From Spirochaetales bacterium (GTDB taxonomy: Bacteria; Spirochaetota; Spirochaetia; SZUA-6; JAFGRV01), in contig JAFGHO010000069.1 in the NCBI GenBank assembly GCA_016930085.1, positions 81,198-145,197 of the forward strand: a DNA stretch of 64,000 nt. The letters are read 5' to 3'. The notes beneath the pieces are model-generated. The model was not told the DNA's origin, did not search any database, and saw nothing but the letters and a program-made list of their open reading frames with translations. The position numbers were made by a program, and so were the translations under genes. Positions 26,205 through 34,874 of this stretch are shown here, piece by piece (the first letter of the stretch is position 1; each line of letters opens with the position of its first letter).

Positions 26205-27443
26205 CTAAATAAACTCCTTGAACCAGTCTTTCATCCTGTCGATCGCATCCTTTATCACATTCGATTTTTCCCTGTTTCTCCGGCTTGCGCCCGTTTCATT
26301 CTGAGCGGCGCCGTAGAGGACCAGTCCCACGCCGGTTGAGAACTTCGGATTACCATATTCCTCGACAAGACCGCCGAGTTTGACCGGATAACCGATCCTG
26401 GCCGGAAGACCGAAAATCTCCATGGCCAGTTCCACCGTACCGGGAAGAAGCGAACCTCCGCCGGTCAATACGACCCCCCCTCCCAGTAATTTCAGATATC
26501 CCTTCTGCTCTATGCGTTCCTTCACCATCGAAAGAATCTCACTCATCCTGGGCTGAATGATTTCCACCAGTTCCTTTTTAAGCATCCTCCTGGGAGGCCT
26601 GCCGCCGACACCGGGAACGAAAACCTCTTCGTCTCCCTGGATATAGTCCATGTAACAGCATCCGGATTTTATCTTCACCGACTCGGCGGAATCGAACGGC
26701 GTCTTCAGCATGATCGAAAGATCGTTTGTTACCTGTTCGCCGCCGAGCGGGATGACATCGGTATAATACGGCGAGCCCTCGATATAGAGAAGGATATCCG
26801 TCGTTCCGCCGCCGAGATCGACCAACACCGTCCCGAGTTCCTTTTCATCGTTCGAAAGGACGGCCTTTGCCGATGCCAAGGGTTCGAGAATGATATCCCG
26901 CGCCCTGAACCCCGCCCGGTTGACGGATTTGACTATGTTCTGGGCCGATGTGACCGCGGCGGTGATAATATGTACCTCCGCCTCGAGCCTCACCCCGATC
27001 ATCCCGAGCGGATTCTTTATCCCCCCCTGCTCGTCAACGATAAACTCCTGCGGTATCATATGAATGACTTCCCTGTCCATGGGGATGGGAATCGCCTTTG
27101 CCGCATCGACGACCCTGTCGATATCCTCTTTGGTTATTTCCCTCCCCTTTCCGGTGACGGCAACCACTCCCTTCGAATTGATCCCCTCGATATTCCCTCC
27201 GGCAAGTCCGGTAAACACACTCTCGACTTCCCGGCCGGACATCATCTCCGCCGCCTCGACGGCGCTGATGATGGATTTGACAGTCGTATCTATGTTAATG
27301 ACAACCCCGCGCCTCAATCCGCGGGACGGTGCGGTACCCACGCCGGTTATCTCGAGCATACCGTTTTCGTTATATTCGCCGATCACCGCGCATATTTTCG
27401 TCGTACCGATATCCAGACCGACAATACATTCGTCCTGATTCAA
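26205..27443 (-). CDS. ftsA: FtsA, actin-like division protein
   Basis: 412-residue membrane anchor for FtsZ. It starts with the ATPase phosphate-1 motif IVGLDIGTTKICAVIGE. The SHS2/1C subdomain follows (about 85-165), and phosphate-2 is VLVDLGGGTTDILLY. The C-terminus ends in an amphipathic helix (IDRMKDWFKEFI), the expected membrane-targeting sequence. The start overlaps the end of ftsQ by 4 bases (ATGA type). In the cell it recruits downstream divisome proteins. Confidence 0.97.
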   Translation of the reverse strand: MNQDECIVGLDIGTTKICAVIGEYNENGMLEITGVGTAPSRGLRRGVVINIDTTVKSIISAVEAAEMMSGREVESVFTGLAGGNIEGINSKGVVAVTGKGREITKEDIDRVVDAAKAIPIPMDREVIHMIPQEFIVDEQGGIKNPLGMIGVRLEAEVHIITAAVTSAQNIVKSVNRAGFRARDIILEPLASAKAVLSNDEKELGTVLVDLGGGTTDILLYIEGSPYYTDVIPLGGEQVTNDLSIMLKTPFDSAESVKIKSGCCYMDYIQGDEEVFVPGVGGRPPRRMLKKELVEIIQPRMSEILSMVKERIEQKGYLKLLGGGVVLTGGGSLLPGTVELAMEIFGLPARIGYPVKLGGLVEEYGNPKFSTGVGLVLYGAAQNETGASRRNREKSNVIKDAIDRMKDWFKEFI

Positions 27444-28273
27444 TTCACTATCCCTCCTTGTCCCTGGTATACAATTTCCTTTGTTCTGAAATCGATTTCC
27501 CGTACATCGCGGCCTATTCCCCTGGTTTTAAAAACGTCCAGCACCATCAAGGCATAGGAAAGAAGATATTCGTCGATGTTACTCCCGAACCTGACTCTTG
27601 TCGTATACGGAATCATGTAACAAACCAGCTCATAATCACCACCTGCATTTCGTTCGACCTTGATCTCCGAAACGATATTAAAAATATCGGGAGATGTTTC
27701 CTTCAGTTCCGCAAGCTGCGCAAGGATAGGCGCGAATGTTTCGGGAAGCTTTCCCGGAAGGTTCATCGGGGAGGAAGATCCTGAAAACTCAAGGCCCGAT
27801 AACACCGGCAAATTCCACTGCGGCAGGGTCTCTCCCGCCGTGTAGACGATTCCCTCATCGTCGATGAAAACGGGTAATGTTTTATCTTCTCCCTCGACGA
27901 GTGTTACCGCAAGCGGATCCCGCTTTTTTACGACAATTGTAACGGTATCCGGGAACACCTTTTCAACAACCGCTTCCCGTACCTGGGGTATTTCCAGGAG
28001 TCTGCTTCTGACCTCATCGATATCCAGGGAAAAATAATACTCCTTTTTTCCTATTCCTGCAATATCCTTGATCCTTTCCTCCGGTAGATCCAGATCACTC
28101 CGAACCAGAATATGCTGCAGGACCATCCGCGGTGCGATAAAAAACTGAAAGACAATCTCGAGAACAGCTACGGTAAAAAGGACGATAATGAGGCTCCATA
28201 ATATCCTGTTGATCAAACGTTCCCTCCGCTCGTCTGCGCTCTCTGTTTTATTGAACTCATAGACCGCCCTCAT
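27440..28273 (-). CDS. ftsQ: FtsQ/DivIB, divisome POTRA protein
   Basis: 277-residue single-pass division protein. After a short cytoplasmic tail come a membrane helix (ILWSLIIVLFTVAVLEIVFQFF, about 25-46), a POTRA domain (LQHILVRSDLDLPEERIKDIAGI...) and the FtsQ beta domain with VREAVVEKVFPDTVTIVVKKRDPLA. The open frame continues upstream in the ftsW coding region, but ATG at 28273, 1 base after the ftsW stop, gives the normal start (MRAVYEFNKTES). It overlaps ftsA by 4 bases. Confidence 0.9.
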   Translation of the reverse strand: MRAVYEFNKTESADERRERLINRILWSLIIVLFTVAVLEIVFQFFIAPRMVLQHILVRSDLDLPEERIKDIAGIGKKEYYFSLDIDEVRSRLLEIPQVREAVVEKVFPDTVTIVVKKRDPLAVTLVEGEDKTLPVFIDDEGIVYTAGETLPQWNLPVLSGLEFSGSSSPMNLPGKLPETFAPILAQLAELKETSPDIFNIVSEIKVERNAGGDYELVCYMIPYTTRVRFGSNIDEYLLSYALMVLDVFKTRGIGRDVREIDFRTKEIVYQGQGGIVN

Positions 28274-28274
28274 A

Positions 28275-29396
28275 TCAGAGTACCTCCGGACCTTCCCTCG
28301 GCAAATCCCTCGATATATTGACGAGAAATCCGCACATGAGCAGCGCCATGAAAATCGACGATCCGCCGAGTGAAAAAAACGGCAGCGGAATACCGGTTGC
28401 CGGAATGAGACCGACGACAACCGCCATATTGAGGATTGCCTGAAAAAATATCACACTGGTGACCCCGAAGGCGAGGTAATACCTGAAAGGATCCCTGCAT
28501 TTTTTCGCCATATGGTATCCCCGGTAGGCGAACAGGACAAAAAGGGCGATCACGAACAGGACCCCGATAAAACCCATCTCTTCGCCGATCACGGCAAAGA
28601 TAAAATCCGAATGGGCCTCGGGAAGGGCGCCGAGTTTTTTGACACCTTTTCCCAGGCCGCGGCCGAACAAACCTCCACGGGCAAGGGCGGTATGCGCCTG
28701 AATGATCTGCCAGCCGGTCCCCGAAGGATCGACCTGCGGATTGAGAAACACCATCAGTTTCTTTACCCAATACACCTTGGTAAAAAGAAGAATGCCGCCG
28801 ACCGGAACGGCGATGATTCCGAACAGGATGAAATAGACGGCCCTTATATTTGCCACAAAAAAGATCGAGAGGGCGATGAAAAAAATAAAGAACGATGTCG
28901 AAAAATCGTTCTGAAAATAAATGATGGTAACGAATACGAGAACAACGATAAGCGGTGGAAGTATCGAGTTGACCGGATCGTTGATCCGGTCCTTTTTCCT
29001 GCTTAGAATATAGGACAGATAGATGACGAGTGCGACCTTGACGAACTCCGAAGGTTGAAAGGATTGGCCGAAGAGGAATATCCATCGTCTGGCGCCGCTT
29101 ATCGGCTGGCCGATACCCGGAATAAAGGTGAGAAACGAAAGAACCAGGGCGACAAAAAGGACAACGGGGACGGTCTTTTTAAAAAACTCGAGGGGTGTAT
29201 GGGAAATCAAAAACGCGCCGATGCACCCGATAAAAATCCACGAGAGCTGCTTGAAGAGAAAATATCCCGAATCCTTTCCGAGTTTCTCCGCATGATGGTA
29301 GGAGGCGGAAAAAAGCACGGATACACCGATGCCGACAAGCAGCGCGAGAATGAGTATCATCAAGAAATCGGCGTTCCGGCTTTTCAGTTTTTCCAC
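28275..29396 (-). CDS. ftsW: FtsW, lipid II-polymerising SEDS protein
   Basis: 373-residue SEDS-family glycosyltransferase with about ten membrane helices. Family signatures include FIPGIGQPISGARRWIFLFGQSFQPSEFVKVALVIYLSYIL (about residues 90-130), DPSGTGWQIIQAHTALARGGLFGRGLG and the end segment LIPATGIPLPFFSLGGSS. The frame opens earlier inside mraY, but GTG at 29396 (MEKLKSRNADF) after GGAAAGGGGAAAC is the likely start. The cognate transpeptidase FtsI is not encoded in this cluster. Confidence 0.94.
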   Translation of the reverse strand: MEKLKSRNADFLMILILALLVGIGVSVLFSASYHHAEKLGKDSGYFLFKQLSWIFIGCIGAFLISHTPLEFFKKTVPVVLFVALVLSFLTFIPGIGQPISGARRWIFLFGQSFQPSEFVKVALVIYLSYILSRKKDRINDPVNSILPPLIVVLVFVTIIYFQNDFSTSFFIFFIALSIFFVANIRAVYFILFGIIAVPVGGILLFTKVYWVKKLMVFLNPQVDPSGTGWQIIQAHTALARGGLFGRGLGKGVKKLGALPEAHSDFIFAVIGEEMGFIGVLFVIALFVLFAYRGYHMAKKCRDPFRYYLAFGVTSVIFFQAILNMAVVVGLIPATGIPLPFFSLGGSSIFMALLMCGFLVNISRDLPREGPEVL

Positions 29397-29425
29397 GTTT
29401 CCCCTTTCCGGTAAAACATTTCCTT

Positions 29426-30505
29426 CTATTGTATTTTCAATGTCGAGAGACTGAGCATCGCGAAGAGACCGCCCAGTATCCACAGCCTTATTACCACTTT
29501 GCTCTCTTTCCAGCCTTTGAGTTCAAAATGATGATGCAATGGCGCCATTTTAAAAATACGTTTCTTTGTCAGTTTGTAATAGGTCACCTGTATGATAACG
29601 CTGAATATTTCCATGACAAATACACCCCCGGTGATGATAAGCAGGATCTCCTTTTTGATGATAAGGGCGATCACACCGATTACTCCCCCGAGGGAAAGGC
29701 TTCCCGTATCGCCCATCATGATCTCCGCCGGATGTGTGTTGAACCAGAGGAATCCGATCGAAGCCCCGACCACGGCGCTGCAAACGATCGTGAGTTCACC
29801 GCTTTCGGCGATATAGGGAATGTTCAGGTATTCCGCCATATCCACCCTTCCCGTGAGATAGGAGAGAATGGCAAAGGTAAGGCCGACAAAAAAAACCAGC
29901 CCCGAAGCGAGTCCGTCGAGTCCGTCCGTGAAATTGACCGCGTTCGAATACATCATGAGAAGAATTACCGAAAGGGGGATATAGAAAACCGAAAGATCCA
30001 GTATCGGATTTTTATAAAAAGGCACATATAGAAACGTCGTATGATCGTTTCTCCCGATATAGAGGATCATGACGATCAGAAACGACAAAACAAACTGGCC
30101 GATAAGCTTGAACCGCGCCTTGAGTCCCTTCGAATCCCTTTTCACTATTTTTATATAATCGTCGACAAACCCGATCATTCCGAATCCGACCACCGCGAGA
30201 ACCAAAAGCCATGTATAAATCGAATCGAGATCCTGCCAGAGAAGAACTGAAATCACGATCGAAAGGATAATGAGGATCCCCCCCATCGTGGGGACACCGG
30301 ATTTGGAAAGGTGGGTCTGCGGGCCGTCTTCCCTCACTTCCTGGCCGACTTTGAGTTTTTTCAATTGCCTGATAAGCCACGGACCAAGTAAAAAGGAAAT
30401 AAGCAGGGCCGTAATCGCCGCGTATGCCGCCCTGAAGGTGATGTATTTGAAAATATTGAAGCCTTTGAATACATCGACAAGCGGATACAGGAATTTGTAA
30501 AACAC
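29426..30505 (-). CDS. mraY: MraY, phospho-MurNAc-pentapeptide transferase
   Basis: 359-residue integral membrane enzyme that attaches phospho-MurNAc-pentapeptide to undecaprenyl phosphate, giving lipid I. The metal-binding FVDDYIKIVKRDSKGL, the NAVNFTDGLDGLASG loop and the C-terminal HHHFELKGWKESKVV are all present. Ten hydrophobic helices are visible and the length is typical. It lies 15 bases after murF and 29 bases before the chosen ftsW start. Confidence 0.97.
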   Translation of the reverse strand: MFYKFLYPLVDVFKGFNIFKYITFRAAYAAITALLISFLLGPWLIRQLKKLKVGQEVREDGPQTHLSKSGVPTMGGILIILSIVISVLLWQDLDSIYTWLLVLAVVGFGMIGFVDDYIKIVKRDSKGLKARFKLIGQFVLSFLIVMILYIGRNDHTTFLYVPFYKNPILDLSVFYIPLSVILLMMYSNAVNFTDGLDGLASGLVFFVGLTFAILSYLTGRVDMAEYLNIPYIAESGELTIVCSAVVGASIGFLWFNTHPAEIMMGDTGSLSLGGVIGVIALIIKKEILLIITGGVFVMEIFSVIIQVTYYKLTKKRIFKMAPLHHHFELKGWKESKVVIRLWILGGLFAMLSLSTLKIQ

Positions 30506-30520
30506 ACCTTCCCCCTCTTC

Positions 30521-31942
30521 TTACAATTTCATCAGATCGGGGACCAGCCGCTCTAGTTCGACTCCCCTCGACCCTTTTAACAGAATCACATCGCCCTGCC
30601 TCACAGAAGACAATACATGTTCCCGGAGCCGATCAAAATCGGATGTCCAGAACAACGGGGGGCCGCATCTCGCTTTCTCGAGCAGGAGAGATGCCTCCTC
30701 GAACTCGTCTCCGAATAAACATACCATATCGAATCCCATCCCGGCCGATTCGGCGGCAATACGGCGGTGGGCGTCCTCTTTTTCCGCCCCGAGTTCACGC
30801 ATACTTCCCAGAATCACTATCTTTCTCCCCTTCCACCGGACATCCCGAAGAAAGCGAAGAACCTCTGTCACGGAATCCGGATTGGCGTTGTAACAATCCT
30901 CGATAATCGTCAGCCCGCCCCGAATGATCTGCGACCGGCCGAAAAGCGGTTTCACGCTTTCAAGCCCCTCTTTTACATTGGCGGGCCTTATTCCCAGTTC
31001 GACGGCGAGGGAAATCGCCCCCAGCGCGTTCAGAAGGTTATGAAAACCAAAAAAGGGGTAGAGAATCCGGAACTCCTCCCAGTGGATGATGATTCCATCC
31101 AGCCCCAGATCCTCGTACCCTTTTAATCCTTTTGTCGCACCGGGCCCATAGAAAAAAAATTCGGCTTTCACATTCTGCATAAGAAAGCCGCGATAAGGTT
31201 CCTTTTCGTATAAAAATCCCTTCTGACTGCCGTTGCAGTATTTGAAAATTTTTTTCTTTTCCTGTGCTATCGCATCTTTTGTGCCGAGAATTCCGATATG
31301 GGCAATCCCGATGTTTGTGATAAGCGCGGCATCGGGTTTGACGATACCGGCCAGCACATCCATTTCTCCCGTATGATTCATGCCCATTTCGAACACCGCA
31401 TACCGGTGACCGGATCGTATCGAGAAGACGGAAAGCGGCAGCCCGATTTCCGAATTCAAGTTGCCCTCGTTGATAACCGTGTCCGTTTCGCATGATAAAA
31501 TCGATCCGATAATCTCTTTTGTCGTTGTTTTTCCATTACTTCCCGTCACCCCTATTTTGTACAATTCAGGAAAAAGACCGATATAGTAAGCGGCGATGTC
31601 CTGAAGCGCGGCGAGGGTATCATCGACGACACAAAGGGCCGTGTCTTTTTCCCGGGCAAGCGAAACAAGCCGGGATGCCTGCTTTTCCCAGACCCGTTTT
31701 TCAATGAGAACGGCCGACGCACCACCCGCAACCGCATCTTCGATAAAATCATGCCCGTCCGCCCGTTCGCCTTTTAACGGAACAAAGAGGCAGTCACGCC
31801 CGAGGCTTCTCGAATCGATCGAGACGGAAGAGACGTATCCGCGTGTCCCGGACAGAAAAACAGGGTTTCCCCTGCTGGCAGTACAAATCTCTTCATATGT
31901 CAAAAGTTGTTGTCCCCGGGTACTTACCACCGCTTCATTCAT
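30521..31942 (-). CDS. murF: MurF, UDP-MurNAc-tripeptide:D-Ala-D-Ala ligase
   Basis: 473-residue Mur ligase that adds D-Ala-D-Ala to the UDP-MurNAc peptide. The ATP-binding GVTGSNGKTTTKEI loop, NEGNLNSEIGLPLSV and the ligase middle-domain YAVFEMGMNHTGEMDVLAGI are clear. The C-terminal domain has DCYNANPDS and VILGSMRELG. The open frame starts at 31963, but ATG at 31942 (MNEAVVSTRG), overlapping the end of the ftsL-like gene and preceded by GGAAGAAAGG, is preferred. It is the only Mur ligase here; murC, murD and murE must lie elsewhere. Confidence 0.95.
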   Translation of the reverse strand: MNEAVVSTRGQQLLTYEEICTASRGNPVFLSGTRGYVSSVSIDSRSLGRDCLFVPLKGERADGHDFIEDAVAGGASAVLIEKRVWEKQASRLVSLAREKDTALCVVDDTLAALQDIAAYYIGLFPELYKIGVTGSNGKTTTKEIIGSILSCETDTVINEGNLNSEIGLPLSVFSIRSGHRYAVFEMGMNHTGEMDVLAGIVKPDAALITNIGIAHIGILGTKDAIAQEKKKIFKYCNGSQKGFLYEKEPYRGFLMQNVKAEFFFYGPGATKGLKGYEDLGLDGIIIHWEEFRILYPFFGFHNLLNALGAISLAVELGIRPANVKEGLESVKPLFGRSQIIRGGLTIIEDCYNANPDSVTEVLRFLRDVRWKGRKIVILGSMRELGAEKEDAHRRIAAESAGMGFDMVCLFGDEFEEASLLLEKARCGPPLFWTSDFDRLREHVLSSVRQGDVILLKGSRGVELERLVPDLMKL

Positions 31943-32216
31943 CCTTTCTTCCCGAAAGAACAATGGTGATCGTCTTTTGAGGATCTATTTTATCCAGATC
32001 CAGTTCATCCTCAACGATCTTTTCAATCCTTTCCGGAGAACTATAAACGGCAATAGCGGCGATGAGTCTTTTATTTTTCTCAAGCCATTCCGTTTGTTCC
32101 TGTTCAAGCATGTCGATCCGACGGTTTACCTTGTTGTACCTGAAGACGCCCCATACCTCCAGAAAGAGAATTGTCGGTAAAAGAAGTGCAAGGACGAAAA
32201 TCCATACTTTCTTCAT
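31935..32216 (-). CDS. ftsL: FtsL-like small divisome protein
   Basis: 93-residue protein with a single N-terminal membrane helix (VWIFVLALLLPTILFLEVWGVF) followed by a heptad-rich periplasmic helix (IDMLEQEQTEWLEKNKRLIAAIAV), then a SPERIEKIVEDEL segment. This is the topology and position of FtsL, between rsmH and the next dcw gene; FtsB-type proteins look similar. Sequence identity to FtsL families is always low, so the assignment relies on size, topology and neighbours. It overlaps rsmH by 4 bases and murF by 8. Confidence 0.75.
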   Translation of the reverse strand: MKKVWIFVLALLLPTILFLEVWGVFRYNKVNRRIDMLEQEQTEWLEKNKRLIAAIAVYSSPERIEKIVEDELDLDKIDPQKTITIVLSGRKDE

Positions 32217-33214
32217 CGCTTTTCTTTTCCTTTCGAAGTCCGTTCCGGAAAAATCTTTTCCGCCACCCGCAACCTGGCACTCCGTGCCGCGTGATTTTCC
32301 CGTATTTCATCCTCATCCGGACGAACGGGTTTGCGCGTTAAAATAACGCATTCCCGTTTACCCCCACATTGACACATCGGCAATTCGGGAGGGCAGGTAC
32401 AATCTTTATTTTTGTTCCTGAAAAAATGCTTGACAATCCTGTCCTCTAAAGAGTGATAGGAAATCACGCCGATCCTCCCACCCTCCTTTACGACATGAAA
32501 AGCATCCGCTATCGCGGATTCGAGGCGAACGAGCTCGCTGTTGACTTCGATACGTAACGCCTGAAAACACCGTGTCGCCGGATGAATCCTGCCTCCGTAC
32601 CGTACCCGTGCCGGGACCGCGGCCCTGATAATTTCCGCGAGACGTCCCGAACCTGTTATCGGCTGCTTCTCCCTTTCCCGGACAATCGCCCTGGCGATAC
32701 GGTACGAATACCGTTCTTCACCGTATTGACCGAAAATCCTCGAAAGGTCATCCGCCGAATATGTATTAATAATATCCGCGGCATTTACCTCGATATCGGG
32801 GCCCAGCCTCATATCGAGTGATTCATCCCTCCCAAAGGAAAAGCCGCGGTTCCCCTCCTCGAAATGATAACGGGATATTCCGAGGTCGAATAATATCCTG
32901 TCAGGACGACCGGCAAAAAGATATGAGTATTCCCCGAAAAAATGGTCGAACCACATATTGAAAAAATGGACGCGGGAACCGAACCGGTGGAGTCTCTTGC
33001 GCGATATCTCCATGATCGCTATATCCCTGTCGACACCCAGCACAACAACTCCGGGAAAGGTTTCGAGAAAAAGCTCGGCATAACCGCCTTCTCCGAGAGT
33101 CGCATCGACGAAGACCGTCGGTCCGTTTCCCGGTTCGAGGAGCCGCAACACTTCTTTCTGCAAAACCGGCCTATGATGAATCATTTCCTTCTCTATGAGA
33201 CAGGCGTCTTTCAT
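32213..33214 (-). CDS. rsmH: RsmH, 16S rRNA m4C1402 methyltransferase
   Basis: 333-residue SAM-dependent methyltransferase that N4-methylates C1402 of 16S rRNA. The N-terminal HHRPVLQKEVL and the SAM-binding FVDATLGEGGYAELFL are diagnostic, with FDLGISRYHFEEGNRGFSF and VISYHSLEDRIVKHFFR downstream. An inserted Cys cluster (CTCPPELPMCQCGGKRECVI, about residues 275-294) is seen in many RsmH proteins. The ATG follows GGGGAGTGA near the mraZ stop. It is coupled to the ftsL-like gene. Confidence 0.97.
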   Translation of the reverse strand: MKDACLIEKEMIHHRPVLQKEVLRLLEPGNGPTVFVDATLGEGGYAELFLETFPGVVVLGVDRDIAIMEISRKRLHRFGSRVHFFNMWFDHFFGEYSYLFAGRPDRILFDLGISRYHFEEGNRGFSFGRDESLDMRLGPDIEVNAADIINTYSADDLSRIFGQYGEERYSYRIARAIVREREKQPITGSGRLAEIIRAAVPARVRYGGRIHPATRCFQALRIEVNSELVRLESAIADAFHVVKEGGRIGVISYHSLEDRIVKHFFRNKNKDCTCPPELPMCQCGGKRECVILTRKPVRPDEDEIRENHAARSARLRVAEKIFPERTSKGKEKR

Positions 33215-33224
33215 TCACTCCCCG

Positions 33225-33656
33225 CTATACCCGTCCGAGTTCTTCAAATGCTTCATGAAAATCAGGTTCACTTTCATGACAATATTCCTTATAATACTCA
33301 TCATCCCAGACTTCAATTGATTTGCCCTGGCCCAATATCGTACATTCCTTTTTTAATCCCGCATATTCTCTCATCGTCGGGGGAATGATGATACGTCCCA
33401 TTTTATCGATCTCGATATCCTGTGCGGGAGCAATAATCCTTCTTCGTACAAGTCTGCCTTTTTTTTCATAAATTGATGTGGAAGCTAAAAGACTTTCGGA
33501 AAATACCTTCCATTCTTCCGGGGGGAAAAGCCAGAGACACTTTTCCGCGCCCCTGGTGAGGATAAGCATATTACCCTCGATCTCCGTTCTCATTTTGGCG
33601 GGGATCATAAGTCTTCCTTTATCATCCAGGGAATACTTGTATTCTCCTGTAATCAT
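33225..33656 (-). CDS. mraZ: MraZ, dcw-cluster transcriptional regulator
   Basis: 143-residue protein with two SpoVT/AbrB-type swapped-hairpin domains (MITGEYKYSLDDKGRLMIPAKMR at the start; QDIEIDKMGRIIIPPTMREYAGL in the second half). MraZ is known to bind repeats upstream of its own operon and regulate it. The open frame extends to GTG at 33671, but family proteins begin at the equivalent of ATG 33656, which has GGAG 9 bases upstream. First gene of the long division operon. Confidence 0.93.
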   Translation of the reverse strand: MITGEYKYSLDDKGRLMIPAKMRTEIEGNMLILTRGAEKCLWLFPPEEWKVFSESLLASTSIYEKKGRLVRRRIIAPAQDIEIDKMGRIIIPPTMREYAGLKKECTILGQGKSIEVWDDEYYKEYCHESEPDFHEAFEELGRV

Positions 33657-33667
33657 CCCGTGTTTCT

Positions 33668-33700
33668 CCACATTTTTCCATTAATATCCACATTTTCCCA
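33668..33700 (-). promoter_or_regulatory. Two MraZ-box-like direct repeats
   Basis: On the minus strand TGGGAAAATGTGG (33700-33688) and TGGAAAAATGTGG (33680-33668) repeat with a 20-base period, about two helical turns. They lie between the predicted promoter and the mraZ ATG; the second overlaps the ribosome site. MraZ is known to bind GTGGG/TGGGN-type direct repeats in this position in other bacteria, so these are probably its autoregulatory boxes. Confidence 0.7.
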
Positions 33701-33712
33701 TATATTATTCTA

Positions 33713-33740
33713 ATACTAACCTTTCCATGTGAATTGTCAA
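33713..33740 (-). promoter_or_regulatory. Predicted sigma-70 promoter of the dcw operon
   Basis: On the minus strand TTGACA (33740-33735) is followed after 16 bases by TAGTAT (33718-33713). The start site would be near 33706, just upstream of the MraZ-like repeats. The -35 is a perfect consensus; the -10 matches four of six. Confidence 0.6.
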
Positions 33741-33992
33741 CAATTTTTTTTAGCAAAAAGACCGTATTTACCATTTTTTTTCACGAAAATACTATATGTT
33801 TGTTTCGTGGTTTCTGAAAATGAATGATTTCTCTTATTTTTACCTTTTTTTATTATGAACTGCCTCATTCTTTTACATGAGATTATATCCGTTTTTTACC
33901 GCCCTTCATTTCCGGGAACGGATTTATGACAAATACCATGAACAATTTTCCGCTATTTTCGTTCTTAAAAAAAAAAAAACAGGACAAATATA
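33741..33992. other. AT-rich non-coding region upstream of the division operon
   Basis: This stretch holds no gene that I can support. It is AT-rich with several T- and A-runs, including twelve A at 33969-33980. It separates the divergent mraZ operon from the small gene at 33993. A weak ATCCG/CGGAT inverted repeat lies around 33888-33925. Confidence 0.4.
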
Positions 33993-34277
33993 TTGAAAAA
34001 GATAGGGAAACAATATATTTTTAAGTGTATGATTACATATTCCCGACGGCTTTTGTATCCGGAAGGGGATTTTCAGGAGATTAATCATCGATTAAAGGTA
34101 AACCAGCTTGTCGATCTTAATGGAATACCATTGAAAATACCGCTTCCGACAGCGAAAATGATCGTCTATCGGGTTTTCAGGATTTCTACGGAATTGACAC
34201 GGAATGAAGAGTTCACCAATTATCACCTGGAACAATTGAATCGAAATGAACTTGAAGAATATACTATAATAATATAA
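33993..34277 (+). CDS. Hypothetical protein, 94 aa
   Basis: Family not recognised. The frame opens at TTG 33993, with AGGA about 8 bases upstream; an internal ATG at 34029 would give 82 residues starting MITYSRRLLYPEGDF. The sequence is mixed alpha/beta in character with no signal peptide, membrane helix or cysteine cluster. It lies 35 bases before a STAS-domain gene on the same strand and could share a transcript with it. Coding potential looks moderate from length and amino-acid balance only. Confidence 0.5.
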   Translation: MKKIGKQYIFKCMITYSRRLLYPEGDFQEINHRLKVNQLVDLNGIPLKIPLPTAKMIVYRVFRISTELTRNEEFTNYHLEQLNRNELEEYTIII

Positions 34278-34312
34278 GAGAATGAAGGTGTGATGCTAAT
34301 GGGAGCTTGCTT

Positions 34313-34627
34313 ATGAGATGTATAAAAAAGGATGTATCGGATAACGAGATAATACTCGAAGTCCATGGTACACTTATGGGAATGGAATCAACCGAATTCT
34401 TCCAGAACGAGCTTCAAAAACTCCTGGAAACGGAAAAGAAAATAATCACCTTGAATTTGACCGACGTCGATGCGATAAACTCTTCCTGTATCGGTAAAAT
34501 ATTCCTCTTCCAGAAAAAACTTGAAGAGGAAGAACGGAAAATTCAGATTCGAGGGTGCAGCGACGCCCTGCTTAAAACATTTCAGCTTATCAAACTCGAA
34601 CGACTCATCAATATCGAACGAGCATAA
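34313..34627 (+). CDS. STAS-domain anti-sigma-factor-antagonist-like protein
   Basis: 104-residue stand-alone STAS domain, as in SpoIIAA/RsbV. The strand-helix core is seen in IILEVHGTLMGMESTEFF and KKIITLNLTDVDAINSSCIGKI. In SpoIIAA the phospho-acceptor is the second Ser of DSSG; here the equivalent is Asn56-Ser57-Ser58-Cys59, so Ser58 is the likely site even though the flanking Asp and Gly differ. GGGAGC lies 6 bases before ATG 34313. No kinase or phosphatase partner is adjacent, so its pathway is unknown. Confidence 0.8.
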   Translation: MRCIKKDVSDNEIILEVHGTLMGMESTEFFQNELQKLLETEKKIITLNLTDVDAINSSCIGKIFLFQKKLEEEERKIQIRGCSDALLKTFQLIKLERLINIERA

Positions 34628-34652
34628 AAACAGCGATACGCGAACATGATAG

Positions 34653-34874
34653 AACACCCCCTATTGCGTCTGCGGACTTGCTGAGATGATCGGAAGTGAT
34701 CTGTCGACGACCTCGAAACACCTTTCCATTCTGAAAAACGCGGTAATTATCCAGGAAAGAAAGGGACGACCGTCTGCAATTCACTTCGATGCGGATTGTT
34801 GCCGGGTGCATCGAGTGTGTCATCAGGATGAATATGAAACGCGATCTATCGTTTTTGAAAGGAGAAAACCAAAA
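34653..34874 (+). pseudogene. 5'-truncated ArsR-family regulator remnant
   Basis: Just before arsC, and in the same reading frame, the sequence encodes YCVCGLAEMIGSDLSTTSK followed by HLSILKNAVIIQERKGR. This is the metal-binding Cys-x-Cys and winged-helix recognition helix of ArsR repressors, ending in a Cys-Cys/His-rich tail. An in-frame TAG at 34650 blocks it, and the roughly 30 residues that should precede the CVC motif are missing, their place being taken by the end of the STAS gene. An internal ATG at 34686 could only start inside the helix-turn-helix. I read it as a broken arsR. Confidence 0.65.

Noticed and set aside
33969..33980. Run of twelve A
   Set aside because: Simple homopolymer in AT-rich spacer with no stem before it; not a terminator by itself.
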